Numbered from the stretch's first letter, positions 1 through 7,432 are shown. The stretch: DNA of 34,075 nucleotides from Pseudomonadota bacterium (GCA_019352115.1 JABBNW010000003.1:1-34075), one strand, 5' to 3'. The notes: a model not told the origin generated them from the sequence alone. Numbers and translations are program-made.

Positions 1-60
1 CGTCGCCGCGGCCAGGAAGCACGATCCAAGCAGGATACGGATTGCTACGGAGCGTATCAT
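1..60 (-). CDS. N-terminus of an exported protein, cut by the window edge
   Basis: Only the first 20 codons are inside the window. They begin at an ATG on the minus strand at 60 and read MIRSVAIRILLGSCFLAAAT, a positive N-terminus followed by a hydrophobic stretch, as in a Sec signal peptide. The start overlaps the stop of the molybdopterin oxidoreductase in an ATGA arrangement, so the gene is almost certainly translated as the next member of the sigF operon. The product cannot be named. A periplasmic cytochrome c or another small periplasmic partner would fit next to a cytochrome b and a Moco protein, but that is a guess from context. Confidence 0.6.
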   Translation of the reverse strand, partial: MIRSVAIRILLGSCFLAAAT

Positions 61-830
61 ATGCCGGCAAACCAAGGGAAGCCTTTCGCTTCCCAATATC
101 CGCCGGTATACGTGTTCGTGACCTCGATGGACGTAAGCCACTTGGGATTTTTGTACCCGAGCTTGGTTGCCGTGCGCAGGCGTACCGGAAAGCCAAACGG
201 ATCGGCCAACGTCTGGCCGCCATACTGGATCGCCAGCAAGGTCTGCGGGTGCAGCGCCGTCGCCATGTCGATGCTGCTCGGATAGTCATCGGCCGTCTTG
301 AAGGCCACGTATTTGGCGCGAAGGTCCGCGCCGATATGCTCCAGGAAGATTCGCAATGTCGGCCCGCTCCAGCCGCCTATATAGCTCCAGCCTTCGACGC
401 AGATGTGCTGGATCACCATTGAGGTCTGTGGCAACGCCCGCAGGTCCTGCAATTTCCAGTGCCGCTTGTCGGCGACGCGGCCTGACACCTCCAGCCGCCA
501 TGTCGTCCCGTTCACCGGCTTCACGTCCATCACGTCGTAATAAGCGTTGAACTTGGGCGGTCTCAGGATCATCGAGGCGGGATAGGTCGGCGCCAGCTTG
601 TTCGGGTTGAACAACAGCGCCTGCACGTCGTCGTTGAGTCGAGAGATCGCCAGCAGTGCGGATTCGACGGATTCCGGGCGCTTGACGTCGCACCCGGTCA
701 GCAGTGCGAGCGCACCGAGGGAGAGGCTTCCGCGAATCAACCCGCGCCGCTCAAGCGAGCGGATCAGCGGTTGATGATCGTCAAGGATGGCCGTGTCCGG
801 CACGACGTCCGGGCTAAAGGGCGACCTCAT
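57..830 (-). CDS. Periplasmic molybdopterin-dependent oxidoreductase, YedY1/MsrP-like
   Basis: The 257-residue protein belongs to the sulfite oxidase/MsrP superfamily. Members bind molybdopterin cofactor in the periplasm, and MsrP reduces methionine sulfoxide in proteins. The Moco-ligating cysteine is likely Cys144 in HICVEGWSY, and the C-terminus has the family-like KLGYKNPKW...TGGYW block. The N-terminus carries RR at 28-29, a hydrophobic stretch and LLTGC ending at Cys47, so it looks like a Tat-type signal that may also be a lipobox. I chose the ATG at 830 because it overlaps the cytochrome b stop (ATGA) and the open frame upstream lies antiparallel over that gene. The exact substrate is not shown by sequence. 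Methionine sulfoxide is favoured because of the SigF context and the nearby MsrA. Confidence 0.88.
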   Translation of the reverse strand: MRSPFSPDVVPDTAILDDHQPLIRSLERRGLIRGSLSLGALALLTGCDVKRPESVESALLAISRLNDDVQALLFNPNKLAPTYPASMILRPPKFNAYYDVMDVKPVNGTTWRLEVSGRVADKRHWKLQDLRALPQTSMVIQHICVEGWSYIGGWSGPTLRIFLEHIGADLRAKYVAFKTADDYPSSIDMATALHPQTLLAIQYGGQTLADPFGFPVRLRTATKLGYKNPKWLTSIEVTNTYTGGYWEAKGFPWFAGI

Positions 831-1528
831 GCTGTGTGACCTTTCTGCGAGTGGTGTGCCTGAGCCTGGTTGTTGGGAGTGACACGCGGCCCGCCGGCGA
901 CCATTGCCCACAGGGTCTTGGGCACGAGAAGCGCAAGCGCCACATGCACGATCAGGAAGCCAACGATCACCGCCATCCCCGCGAAATGCAGCACCCGCAC
1001 GGTCTGGAAGCCGCCAAGCAATGAAACCAGACCGGAGAACTGTACAGGCTTCCAGATGGCGAGTCCGGTGACGACCTGTGAGATGCCGGCAAGTATGACG
1101 ATGATGTAGAGAAGTTTCTGGACAGCATTGTAGACGGTGATGTCCTCGTGGGCGAATTTGAAGTGCAGCGTGTCGATGACGGTCTGCACCACCTCGGCCG
1201 GACGGATCGGCAGCAGCTTCTCCCTGAAACGTCCGGTGACGAAGCCATAGGTCAGATAAGCCAGACCATTGATGACAAGGAACCACATGCCGGCGAAGTG
1301 CCAGTTGAGGCTCCAGGCCGCCCAGTCACCGAGGCGCCAGAAGGAGCTGAAGTAGAAGCCGCGAATGATCACGTCGTCGTCGTAGATACCCCAACCGGAT
1401 GTGATCATCACCAGCATGACCACGGCATTGATCCAATGCATGATCCTGAGGGGCCAGGGATGAAGTCGGCGCCCCGCACGTGGCCGCGGCGCGGAGGGGC
1501 TGGATGTCGGGCTTGCAATCTGGTTCAT
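827..1528 (-). CDS. Cytochrome b561-type membrane protein, YedZ1-like partner
   Basis: This 233-residue integral membrane protein has about four to five hydrophobic helices and resembles the bacterial cytochrome b561/Ni-hydrogenase cytochrome b family. Candidate haem-ligand histidines are in PLRIMHWINA near the N-terminus, NWHFAGMW, VLHFAGMA and LIVHVAL. Such proteins pass electrons from the quinol pool to a periplasmic partner. The partner here is evidently the Moco protein encoded next, which it overlaps by 4 bp. An 87-bp gap separates it from nrsF and contains no SigF promoter, so it is probably transcribed with sigF-nrsF. It is not a canonical MsrQ (YedZ) ferric-reductase-like protein; the pairing resembles the YedY1-YedZ1 type. 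Confidence 0.85.
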   Translation of the reverse strand: MNQIASPTSSPSAPRPRAGRRLHPWPLRIMHWINAVVMLVMITSGWGIYDDDVIIRGFYFSSFWRLGDWAAWSLNWHFAGMWFLVINGLAYLTYGFVTGRFREKLLPIRPAEVVQTVIDTLHFKFAHEDITVYNAVQKLLYIIVILAGISQVVTGLAIWKPVQFSGLVSLLGGFQTVRVLHFAGMAVIVGFLIVHVALALLVPKTLWAMVAGGPRVTPNNQAQAHHSQKGHTA

Positions 1529-1615
1529 GAACGCGATCTCACAGCAGGCGGTGGCGCGGAAATCCCCGAAATACGAAGCGACGGCAGGGCATTCCGGTTG
1601 GATGAAGGGGCGGCG

Positions 1616-2257
1616 TCACCATCGCGACAGCCGCAGCAAAACGGCCCGTCCGACGACGGTTACGATCGAGCATCCGACCGTGTACCAGACTGCGATGTAG
1701 AGCGGATCGTCCGAGGGACAGGCGAAGACAAAGACGAACGCTCCCCAGGCAGCAGAGGAAAGTCCCGCGGCAAGTGCCGTCCCGGAGGGATCGGTTGGGG
1801 CAGCACGTCGTATCAGCCTACCCAAGGCGATAGCCGGGGGGATCGACAACGCCGCCATCTTCCACACGCATTGAAGGCCATGTGTCCAGTCGAGACGACG
1901 GACCAGTTCCGCCACCCCGTCACCCGCCGCGTCAATGAACCAGCCGGAAACGAAGATCACAACGACGCAGACCAGTATCCAGCGGAGTCCATGGCGCGGC
2001 GATCGGACGGGATCGGCCGAGATAAGCGCAACGCCGGCACCAAGAATGGCGATGAGCCCGGTGCTGGCAAGCTTCCACCAGAAGGAGGGGTTCTCCATCG
2101 CCGTGGGCATATCCGGGCGCATGAACCCCATGCCGACGAACGCCGCGACCTCGATCGCGCCCAGGACAAGCAGAAGCAACGCCTCCCGCTTGATGCTCCG
2201 TGGCCGCACCGGTTGGAGATTCTGGCTGAGGCGATCGATGAGGAGATCAGTCCGCAT
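1616..2257 (-). CDS. nrsF: Anti-sigma factor NrsF (DUF1109 membrane protein)
   Basis: The 213-residue protein has a short polar N-terminus (about 1-23) followed by roughly six transmembrane segments, the layout of the DUF1109/NrsF family of membrane anti-sigma factors. It holds the neighbouring ECF sigma factor inactive until an envelope oxidant is sensed. The length matches Caulobacter NrsF. Two cysteines, Cys130 and Cys180, fall almost exactly where the functionally important pair of Caulobacter NrsF lies (recalled as about 131 and 181); Cys97 and Cys196 are additional. The ATG at 2257 gives an 11-bp overlap with the sigF stop, which implies translational coupling. The frame is open further upstream, but that part is a shadow inside sigF. 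Confidence 0.9.
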   Translation of the reverse strand: MRTDLLIDRLSQNLQPVRPRSIKREALLLLVLGAIEVAAFVGMGFMRPDMPTAMENPSFWWKLASTGLIAILGAGVALISADPVRSPRHGLRWILVCVVVIFVSGWFIDAAGDGVAELVRRLDWTHGLQCVWKMAALSIPPAIALGRLIRRAAPTDPSGTALAAGLSSAAWGAFVFVFACPSDDPLYIAVWYTVGCSIVTVVGRAVLLRLSRW

Positions 2258-2798
2258 CGTGGGTCGCCTTGACAAGGCTGGCGAGACGCTTGAGGCCGCG
2301 ATGGATATTGATCTTGACGAGCGAGACTGACTGACCGGTCGCTCGTGACGTTTCCTCGACACTGTAGCCCTCGAGCTTCACGAGGCGGATCGCCTCGGCC
2401 TGCGGGGGCTTCAGCTCGGCCAGAAGTCGCCTTAATGCCGATCCAGCAACGACGGCGTCCCCATGATCCGGCACACCCATAGTCTCGTCCAGGGGCTCTG
2501 ACGCTTCCGCCTTGAGTGAGCGCAGCCGGTCTATCCACTTGTATCGCGCGATGGCAGCGAGCCATGGTCCGAAGGGACGGGCCGGATCATAAGTATGACG
2601 CTTTTCATGGATTGCCAGCAAAACGTCCTGAACCGCATCCTCGGTCATGGAAGGCGGCAGACGCCTTGCGTAGTACCGGCGCAGCCACGAAGCCAGTTCA
2701 CCGAGTAAGGCTCTGTACGCATTCACGTCCCCTGCTTGTGCGGCAGCCATCAACTGATCCCAGCTCGGAGCGGAGGCTTCGTCGGGCTTGGCACTCAC
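2247..2798 (-). CDS. sigF: ECF RNA polymerase sigma factor SigF
   Basis: This is a small sigma-70 family protein of about 183 residues. Region 2 contains the DAVQDVLLAIHEKRHTYDP and IARYKWIDRLR blocks, and region 4 carries the helix-turn-helix EGYSVEETSRATGQSVSLVK. It directs RNA polymerase to oxidant-response promoters. I place the start at the GTG at 2798, because an AAAGGGG ribosome site lies 7 nt upstream of it; a TTG two codons earlier would be only 1 nt from that site. The gene overlaps nrsF, its DUF1109 anti-sigma factor. An exact SigF promoter lies about 85 bp upstream, so it should autoregulate. The name rests on the NrsF partner and the promoter motif together. Confidence 0.92.
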   Translation of the reverse strand: MSAKPDEASAPSWDQLMAAAQAGDVNAYRALLGELASWLRRYYARRLPPSMTEDAVQDVLLAIHEKRHTYDPARPFGPWLAAIARYKWIDRLRSLKAEASEPLDETMGVPDHGDAVVAGSALRRLLAELKPPQAEAIRLVKLEGYSVEETSRATGQSVSLVKINIHRGLKRLASLVKATHDAD

Positions 2799-3226
2799 GA
2801 CCAAGCCCCTTTCGAATTGATCCGACCCACAAGCGGAAGGTATGCTCTACGCCTGGTCGTCACGCTGGCGTCGCACTTGATGTTCGGCGCCGATCCGAGG
2901 CGGGTTACACGGCTGGACGATACAATGTCGGAAATCCAGTCCGCGCGAAGCAATTGGCTCGCAATCGAGCGAATGACGTGAGTGGACCTTGTCCGTTGTT
3001 CACTGGCCGGCCAAGAGGCGACCGTTCCGACGTCAAGGTATTTCGGCATGTTCCCGCGATTCGGCTGGAGAGTGATGTCCTTGCCGCCCCGCCTGCGACG
3101 AAGGGGAGGGCAGGGGCGACGGCTGCAGGCAGAACCCGCACCCGGGGGACATTAGAACGAACAAACTAGAATAGCCAGGGTTGAAGTTAAACTGCATCGC
3201 CACGCGGCCCGCCCGGCGCCGATGGC
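2799..3226. other. Intergenic region between the DoxX-NDH-2 gene and sigF
   Basis: This is about 430 bp without a convincing gene. It holds the sigF promoter at 2883-2908 and the sigF ribosome site. The remainder (about 2909-3226) should contain the 3' end of the doxX operon transcript, but I see no strong terminator hairpin with a T-tract. Short open frames on both strands have no recognisable content, and none is rich in methionine, so there is no MrpX-like peptide here. Confidence 0.6.
2883..2908 (-). promoter_or_regulatory. SigF-type promoter of the sigF operon
   Basis: Read on the minus strand, GTAACC (2908-2903) is followed by exactly 16 bases and then CGAA (2886-2883). This is a full match to the promoter described for Caulobacter SigF (GTAACC-N16-CGAA). 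It faces sigF and lies about 85 bp before its start codon, implying positive autoregulation of sigF-nrsF and probably of the cytochrome b and Moco genes downstream. Confidence 0.88.
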
Positions 3227-5359
3227 TCAGGCGTCCCCCGTCTTTCCGGTGATCAACCGGGTCCCGCGCCTGTAGGTGATGTAGGCCCAGAGCCAATTCA
3301 GCACGACGGTGGCGCGGTTGCGGCCGCCGGTCAGGAGCAACACATGAGCGAGCCCCCAGAGCCACCAGGCTGGGGCGCCCCACAACCGAAGCCGGCGCAT
3401 TTCGACAACAGCGGCGAGGCGTCCGATGGTAGCGAGATTGCCATAGTGGTGGTACTCGAAGGCGCGGGGCGACGGATGCCCCTTGATAGCGGCGCGGATG
3501 ACGTCGGCGGCATGGCGTCCTTGCTGCTTCGCCGCGGGTGCCAACCCGGGTACTCCAGCGCCCGCCCACCCGGCAGAGGCCGCCGTGTCACCGATCGCGA
3601 AGACGCCGGGGCAACCGTGAACCGCAAGATTGCTGTCGACGACGACGCGGCCGGACTTGTCTCCGGCCAGCCCAAGCCACATCGCGGCCGGTGACGCAGC
3701 CACCCCGGCGGCCCAGAATGCCGTTCGGGACGCAATGCGTAGGCCGTTGATTTCCACGCCGTCCCGGTCGATCTGGGTTACCTTGGCGTCGGTACGGACG
3801 TCCACGCCGAGATCATGCAGCGCGCGTTCAGCGTGGGCCGACAGGACCGGCGAGAAGGCGGGCAGGACCCGGGGCGCGGACTGCACCAGAATGACCCGCG
3901 CCGTGGCCGGATCGATCGCCCGGTAATCCTTCTCGAGGCCAGTGCGGGCGAATTCGGCCAATGCTCCGGCCAGTTCCACCCCGGTCGGCCCGCCGCCAAC
4001 CACCACGAAGGTGAGCCAGGCTTCGCGTTTGGCCGCGTCTCCCTCGCTTTCCGCTTGCTCGAAGGCCAGCAGCATTCGGCTGCGCATCGCCGTCGCGTCC
4101 TCGATGCTCTTCAGCCCCGGAGCGTGTGCCGCCCATTCGTCCTTGCCGAAGTAACTGTGCTGCGCGCCGGTCGCGAGAATGAGATAGTCGAACGCAATGC
4201 GTTCCGCGGGCAGCAGGACTTCACGCGCAACGAGGTCCACGCCGACCACCTCCCCGAGGCGAACGGTCGCATTGCGCTGATCGCGCAGGACGCCGCGGAT
4301 AGGCATCGCGATATCGGCTGGTGACAGGGCCGCGGTTGCGACCTGGTAAAGGAGCGGCTGGAACACATGGTGGTTCCGTCGGTCGATAAGCGTGATTTGG
4401 CATGACGTCCGCCGCAGTCCGCCCACGGCAGCGATTCCACCAAAGCCGCCGCCTACGACGACGACATGCGGGACCTTTGCATCCGCCCGCTCCGGCATGC
4501 GCAGATGGGTGCCGGCCCAGCGGGAAGCCAGCGCATCGACCGACAGCTTCCCCGCCCCCTTCGCCGCGATCAGCAAGAGCAGCAGAGCGACTTCGAGTGG
4601 ATCGGGGGTATTGGCGGAAAGGAAAATGGGCGGGGCAAGCGCGCAAAAAATCAACGCGACCGGCCGTGTCCCGAGGCCCAACAGAAGCGCCCAACACAGC
4701 AGAAGCGTCCACCAAGGCGCCCTGACCAACGCGCCGGTGAAGGGCACCGGCCACATGGCGAAACCGGTTCCTGCAGCGATTGCGACTGCGAGGATGACAC
4801 GCGTGCCCAGCGGAAGCACGAGTTCGCCGAGGGCGTCACTGGCTGCGTACAGCCGGCTTATGGATCGCACCGCCCAGACCGGCATGCGCGCGAGGCCACC
4901 GCGCAACAGGAAATCGAGGGACAACGGGCCTGCGCCGCCAATCAGCAGCCAGACCAGGAGAAGAGCCTGCGGACCGGCCAAAGGCGCCCCGGAGACGCCC
5001 TGGCCGACGCCAAGCAGCAGCAGTAACGCCACCGGGCGGGTCGCCAAGCCACTCGCAAGCAGAAGCGGTGCCACGCTCCGGATGAGCGCGGCACCAACCG
5101 ACGGTGCCTGCGAAAATCCAGCGGCACGCATCATCATCACGATCTGGTGGACGAAGATCGCCTGGCTGAGCCAGATCCGCGCCACCAGGAGCTGGCCGGC
5201 CCAAACGATACCTCCGCTGAGCATGGTCCAGCGCCTGACCACTTCGCACCCCTCGAGCACTGCCGAGACGCGCTCCTGGAGAACCGACCGAGCCGCGCGG
5301 GCCGCAATCCCCGCGGCCCCCAACTCCGAGCGGCCGGAACGCGATGGCTCGCTGCGCAT
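3227..5359 (-). CDS. Fusion of two DoxX-like membrane units to a type II NADH dehydrogenase
   Basis: The 710-residue protein joins two parts. Residues about 45-285 are membrane-embedded and look like two consecutive DoxX-type units; the motif TRPVALL/TRPVALIF recurs at about 107 and 231. Residues about 297-710 are a complete NDH-2-like flavoprotein: FAD motif VVGGGFGG at 301-308, ATG-type motif LATGA at 395-399, NAD(P)H motif VVVGGGPTGVELAG at 452-465, VFAIGDTA at 586-593, and AAKQQG at 609-614 near the usual quinone site. NDH-2 enzymes oxidise NADH and reduce quinone at the inner membrane without pumping protons. The start codon immediately follows the doxX stop (TAG then ATG), so both genes form one SigF-driven operon. 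The first 44 residues are polar, and an internal start at Met46 is possible. Confidence 0.85.
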   Translation of the reverse strand: MRSEPSRSGRSELGAAGIAARAARSVLQERVSAVLEGCEVVRRWTMLSGGIVWAGQLLVARIWLSQAIFVHQIVMMMRAAGFSQAPSVGAALIRSVAPLLLASGLATRPVALLLLLGVGQGVSGAPLAGPQALLLVWLLIGGAGPLSLDFLLRGGLARMPVWAVRSISRLYAASDALGELVLPLGTRVILAVAIAAGTGFAMWPVPFTGALVRAPWWTLLLCWALLLGLGTRPVALIFCALAPPIFLSANTPDPLEVALLLLLIAAKGAGKLSVDALASRWAGTHLRMPERADAKVPHVVVVGGGFGGIAAVGGLRRTSCQITLIDRRNHHVFQPLLYQVATAALSPADIAMPIRGVLRDQRNATVRLGEVVGVDLVAREVLLPAERIAFDYLILATGAQHSYFGKDEWAAHAPGLKSIEDATAMRSRMLLAFEQAESEGDAAKREAWLTFVVVGGGPTGVELAGALAEFARTGLEKDYRAIDPATARVILVQSAPRVLPAFSPVLSAHAERALHDLGVDVRTDAKVTQIDRDGVEINGLRIASRTAFWAAGVAASPAAMWLGLAGDKSGRVVVDSNLAVHGCPGVFAIGDTAASAGWAGAGVPGLAPAAKQQGRHAADVIRAAIKGHPSPRAFEYHHYGNLATIGRLAAVVEMRRLRLWGAPAWWLWGLAHVLLLTGGRNRATVVLNWLWAYITYRRGTRLITGKTGDA

Positions 5360-6013
5360 CTACGTCGCGAGAGACATCGCGCGTGCCACGGCCCCATCGT
5401 ATGGGAGGCCGGGGATCAGGCGCTTGGCCAGCAGGTTGTCGATGCCGAGGCTGCGGCCCGCCTGGGCCACCGCGAACATGCCGTGGGCGCAGATGATGCC
5501 GACATAGGTCCACGGCCATTCCGTCGGATCGTTGTAGAGACCGATCAGCAGATTGAGAGTGAACAGCACACCGACGATCCCGGCCAGGCGCACCGCGATG
5601 CCCAGCATCAGCGATATGGCAAGGGCGGTTTCCAGCAGAAAGACCAGTGGCTGAACCAACGCAATATGATTCAGGAATACCTGCATGATCGACGCGTGCA
5701 CCTGGAAAGAACTGTATTTGACGGTATTCCCGAGCCAATACGTGAATCCCGCCGATATCGGCAGCGGCAGCTTCCACAGCGTGCCCAGGTACCACATGCC
5801 GGCGCTGACCAGCCGCATGGCGTAGATGCTGAGATGGGTGCCGGTGCGCTGGGTCGGGTCAAGGCGCCAGTTCGTGTAGGCGACCGCGAGGCTGCCGATC
5901 AGAAGCACCCAATAAAGCACGACCTCGAACCAGCGGAACCCGCCGAGGCTGAGTTGGTCCGGGATGTTGCCCCCCAGAACCTGGAAAAAAGTGTGGATCG
6001 GATTGTCGCGCAT
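5360..6013 (-). CDS. DoxX/DoxD-like membrane protein
   Basis: The 217-residue protein has about four to five hydrophobic segments (roughly 29-47, 62-78, 118-160 and 166-185). It also has the block WKLPLPISAGFTYWLGNTV and a TEWPWTY motif, both reminiscent of the DoxD subunit of thiosulfate:quinone oxidoreductase and of DoxX proteins. DoxX genes are recurring members of SigF-type regulons. I chose the ATG at 6013 because the SigF promoter lies at 6054-6079, so the longer in-frame start at 6103 would be upstream of the transcription start. It directly precedes the DoxX-NDH-2 fusion gene with no spacer. The substrate is unknown; thiosulfate oxidation is possible but unsupported by any neighbour. 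Confidence 0.82.
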   Translation of the reverse strand: MRDNPIHTFFQVLGGNIPDQLSLGGFRWFEVVLYWVLLIGSLAVAYTNWRLDPTQRTGTHLSIYAMRLVSAGMWYLGTLWKLPLPISAGFTYWLGNTVKYSSFQVHASIMQVFLNHIALVQPLVFLLETALAISLMLGIAVRLAGIVGVLFTLNLLIGLYNDPTEWPWTYVGIICAHGMFAVAQAGRSLGIDNLLAKRLIPGLPYDGAVARAMSLAT

Positions 6014-6053
6014 GATGATCGCCTGACCGGGTCCATGAGAGTGACGCCCGATG

Positions 6054-6079
6054 TTCGGGAAATTTCGGGAACCGGTTAC
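6054..6079 (-). promoter_or_regulatory. SigF-type promoter of the doxX/NDH-2 operon
   Basis: On the minus strand GTAACC occupies 6079-6074, followed by exactly 16 bases and CGAA at 6057-6054. It fires towards doxX, whose ATG is at 6013, leaving a leader of about 35 nt. It is one half of a divergent pair with the msrA promoter. Confidence 0.88.
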
Positions 6080-6143
6080 GACCTGACGGCGCACCAGCCG
6101 CAAAAAACATTTGGCCCCCGCGACATTGGTCGGCCCGCTGGCT

Positions 6144-6169
6144 GTAACCGTCGAACTGTCCTCTTCGAA
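6144..6169 (+). promoter_or_regulatory. SigF-type promoter of msrA
   Basis: GTAACC at 6144-6149, exactly 16 bases, then CGAA at 6166-6169: a full match to the Caulobacter SigF promoter. It faces msrA, leaving an untranslated leader of about 120 nt. The leader contains only a 15-codon open frame (from 6219) that is not methionine-rich. Confidence 0.88.
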
Positions 6170-6298
6170 GCAAGACGCCAGGAAGCAGTGGGCAGGAAGC
6201 GGCGGTTATCCTGGCCATGTGTTCCGCGATGGACCGCCGCCCACCGGACTTCGCGACGCCATGAACGGCCTGGCGCTGTCCTTCACTCCGAGGAAAGC

Positions 6299-7003
6299 AT
6301 GATGCGTAAGCTGATCTTGTCCGCCTGCCTTGCCGGCGTCCTCTCAGCCTTTGCCGGCTTGAGCGCGTTGGCAGCTGAATCCGTCGTCCTGGCGCCGGTG
6401 CCCGCGCTTGATGCTCCGCTGGCGAAAGCTCATGGCACAGAGACTGCAATCCTGTCGGGCGGATGCTTCTGGGGGATGCAGGATGTGTTCCAGCATGTCC
6501 AAGGCGTGACGCAGGCGGTTTCGGGCTATACCGGGGGCACCGCGGGCACGGCACATTATGATACCGTCAGCACCGGATCGACCGGTCATGCCGAATCCCT
6601 GAAGATCATCTATGACCCGAGTGAGATCAGCTACGGCACCTTGCTGCGGATCTTCATCTCTGTCGCGGCGAACCCAACGGAGCGGGACTATCAGGGGCCG
6701 GACGAGGGCACGCAATACCGAAGCATGATCTGGGTGGAGAACGCCGAGCAGCGCAAGGTCGCGGACGCGTATCTCAAGCAACTCGCGTCGGCGCATACGT
6801 TCGATGCTCGCATCGTGACGCAGGTCGCAGCGGCGATGCCGTTCTACCGCGCCGAGGCCTACCACCAGAATTACGCAACCCTGCATCCCGGCAGCCCGTA
6901 CATCGCGCTGATCGACGCGCCGAAGATCATCGCTCTCAGGAAGCTGTTTCCGGGGCTGTACCGCGCAAAGCCGACGCAAGTTCGCATCGCGTCGAATGGC
7001 TAG
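6299..7003 (+). CDS. msrA: Exported peptide-methionine (S)-S-oxide reductase MsrA
   Basis: MsrA reduces the S-epimer of methionine sulfoxide in proteins. The 234-residue precursor starts with a signal peptide (cleavage probably after ALA, about residue 25), so this copy acts in the periplasm. The catalytic motif GGCFWG lies at 54-59 with Cys56, followed by GYTGG, GHAES, GTQYRS and YHQNY. Apart from Cys10 in the signal peptide, Cys56 is the only cysteine, so it is a single-Cys MsrA with no resolving cysteine. It would need an external thiol partner. A GAGGAAA ribosome site precedes two adjacent ATGs (6299 and 6302), and either could be used. Upstream is a SigF promoter. Confidence 0.94.
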   Translation: MMRKLILSACLAGVLSAFAGLSALAAESVVLAPVPALDAPLAKAHGTETAILSGGCFWGMQDVFQHVQGVTQAVSGYTGGTAGTAHYDTVSTGSTGHAESLKIIYDPSEISYGTLLRIFISVAANPTERDYQGPDEGTQYRSMIWVENAEQRKVADAYLKQLASAHTFDARIVTQVAAAMPFYRAEAYHQNYATLHPGSPYIALIDAPKIIALRKLFPGLYRAKPTQVRIASNG

Positions 7004-7077
7004 AGGTCCACAATGAACGGCGCTCAGGTATTGGTCACCCCGCGATCAGGCCGGCGCAGGAACGTCCCGGCGCAAAA

Positions 7078-7430
7078 GTCATCGATCCCTGGCCGCTGCG
7101 CGTGAGGGCCGCGTTGCGCTTCCACCTGCCTCACGAAGTCGGGCTCTACAATGCGGTGCGGCGCCTGCTCTATCGCGGGGTGATCGCGCTTGGCATCCTT
7201 GCTGTGTTTTCCGGCCTCTCCGTTTGGAAACCGGTCCAGCTCTGGCCGCTCTAGGATTTTCTCGGCGGCAATTTCATATCCTCGCCCCGGACTTCCTGGG
7301 CGCGCCGGCCCGGCTGCGGAGCCCGACCAGGCTCGGCTTCAAGAACCCGAAATCGATCATCGCCGTGGAGGTCACCAACAAATGGACAGGCGGATACCGC
7401 ACCAATCAGGGTTGCGACTGGTTCAGCGGG
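7078..7430 (+). pseudogene. Decayed second copy of the cytochrome b / Moco oxidoreductase pair
   Basis: The frame at 7078-7251 reads PHEVGLYNAVRRLLY...LSVWKPVQL, matching the middle of the cytochrome b at 827-1528 (HEDITVYNAVQKLLY...LAIWKPVQF), and then stops at TAG 7252-7254. From about 7302 to 7430 another frame reads RLGFKNPKSIIAVEVTN and WTGGY...WFSG. This matches the C-terminus of the Moco protein at 57-830, with about 23 of 43 residues identical by eye. The N-terminal half of the cytochrome, the junction, and the Moco-binding part including the cysteine are missing, so this is a remnant of a homologous two-gene unit collapsed by deletion. It has no function as it stands. Confidence 0.85.
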
Positions 7431-7432
7431 TC

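Noticed and set aside
1148-2272. Plus-strand frame of 374 codons over the cytochrome b and nrsF genes
   Set aside because: The opposite strand encodes recognisable membrane proteins with overlapping starts and stops; this frame is a polar, motif-free shadow.
6176-6298. A methionine-rich scavenger peptide (MrpX-like) in the msrA leader
   Set aside because: The only short frame there has two methionines in 15 codons and no signal peptide.
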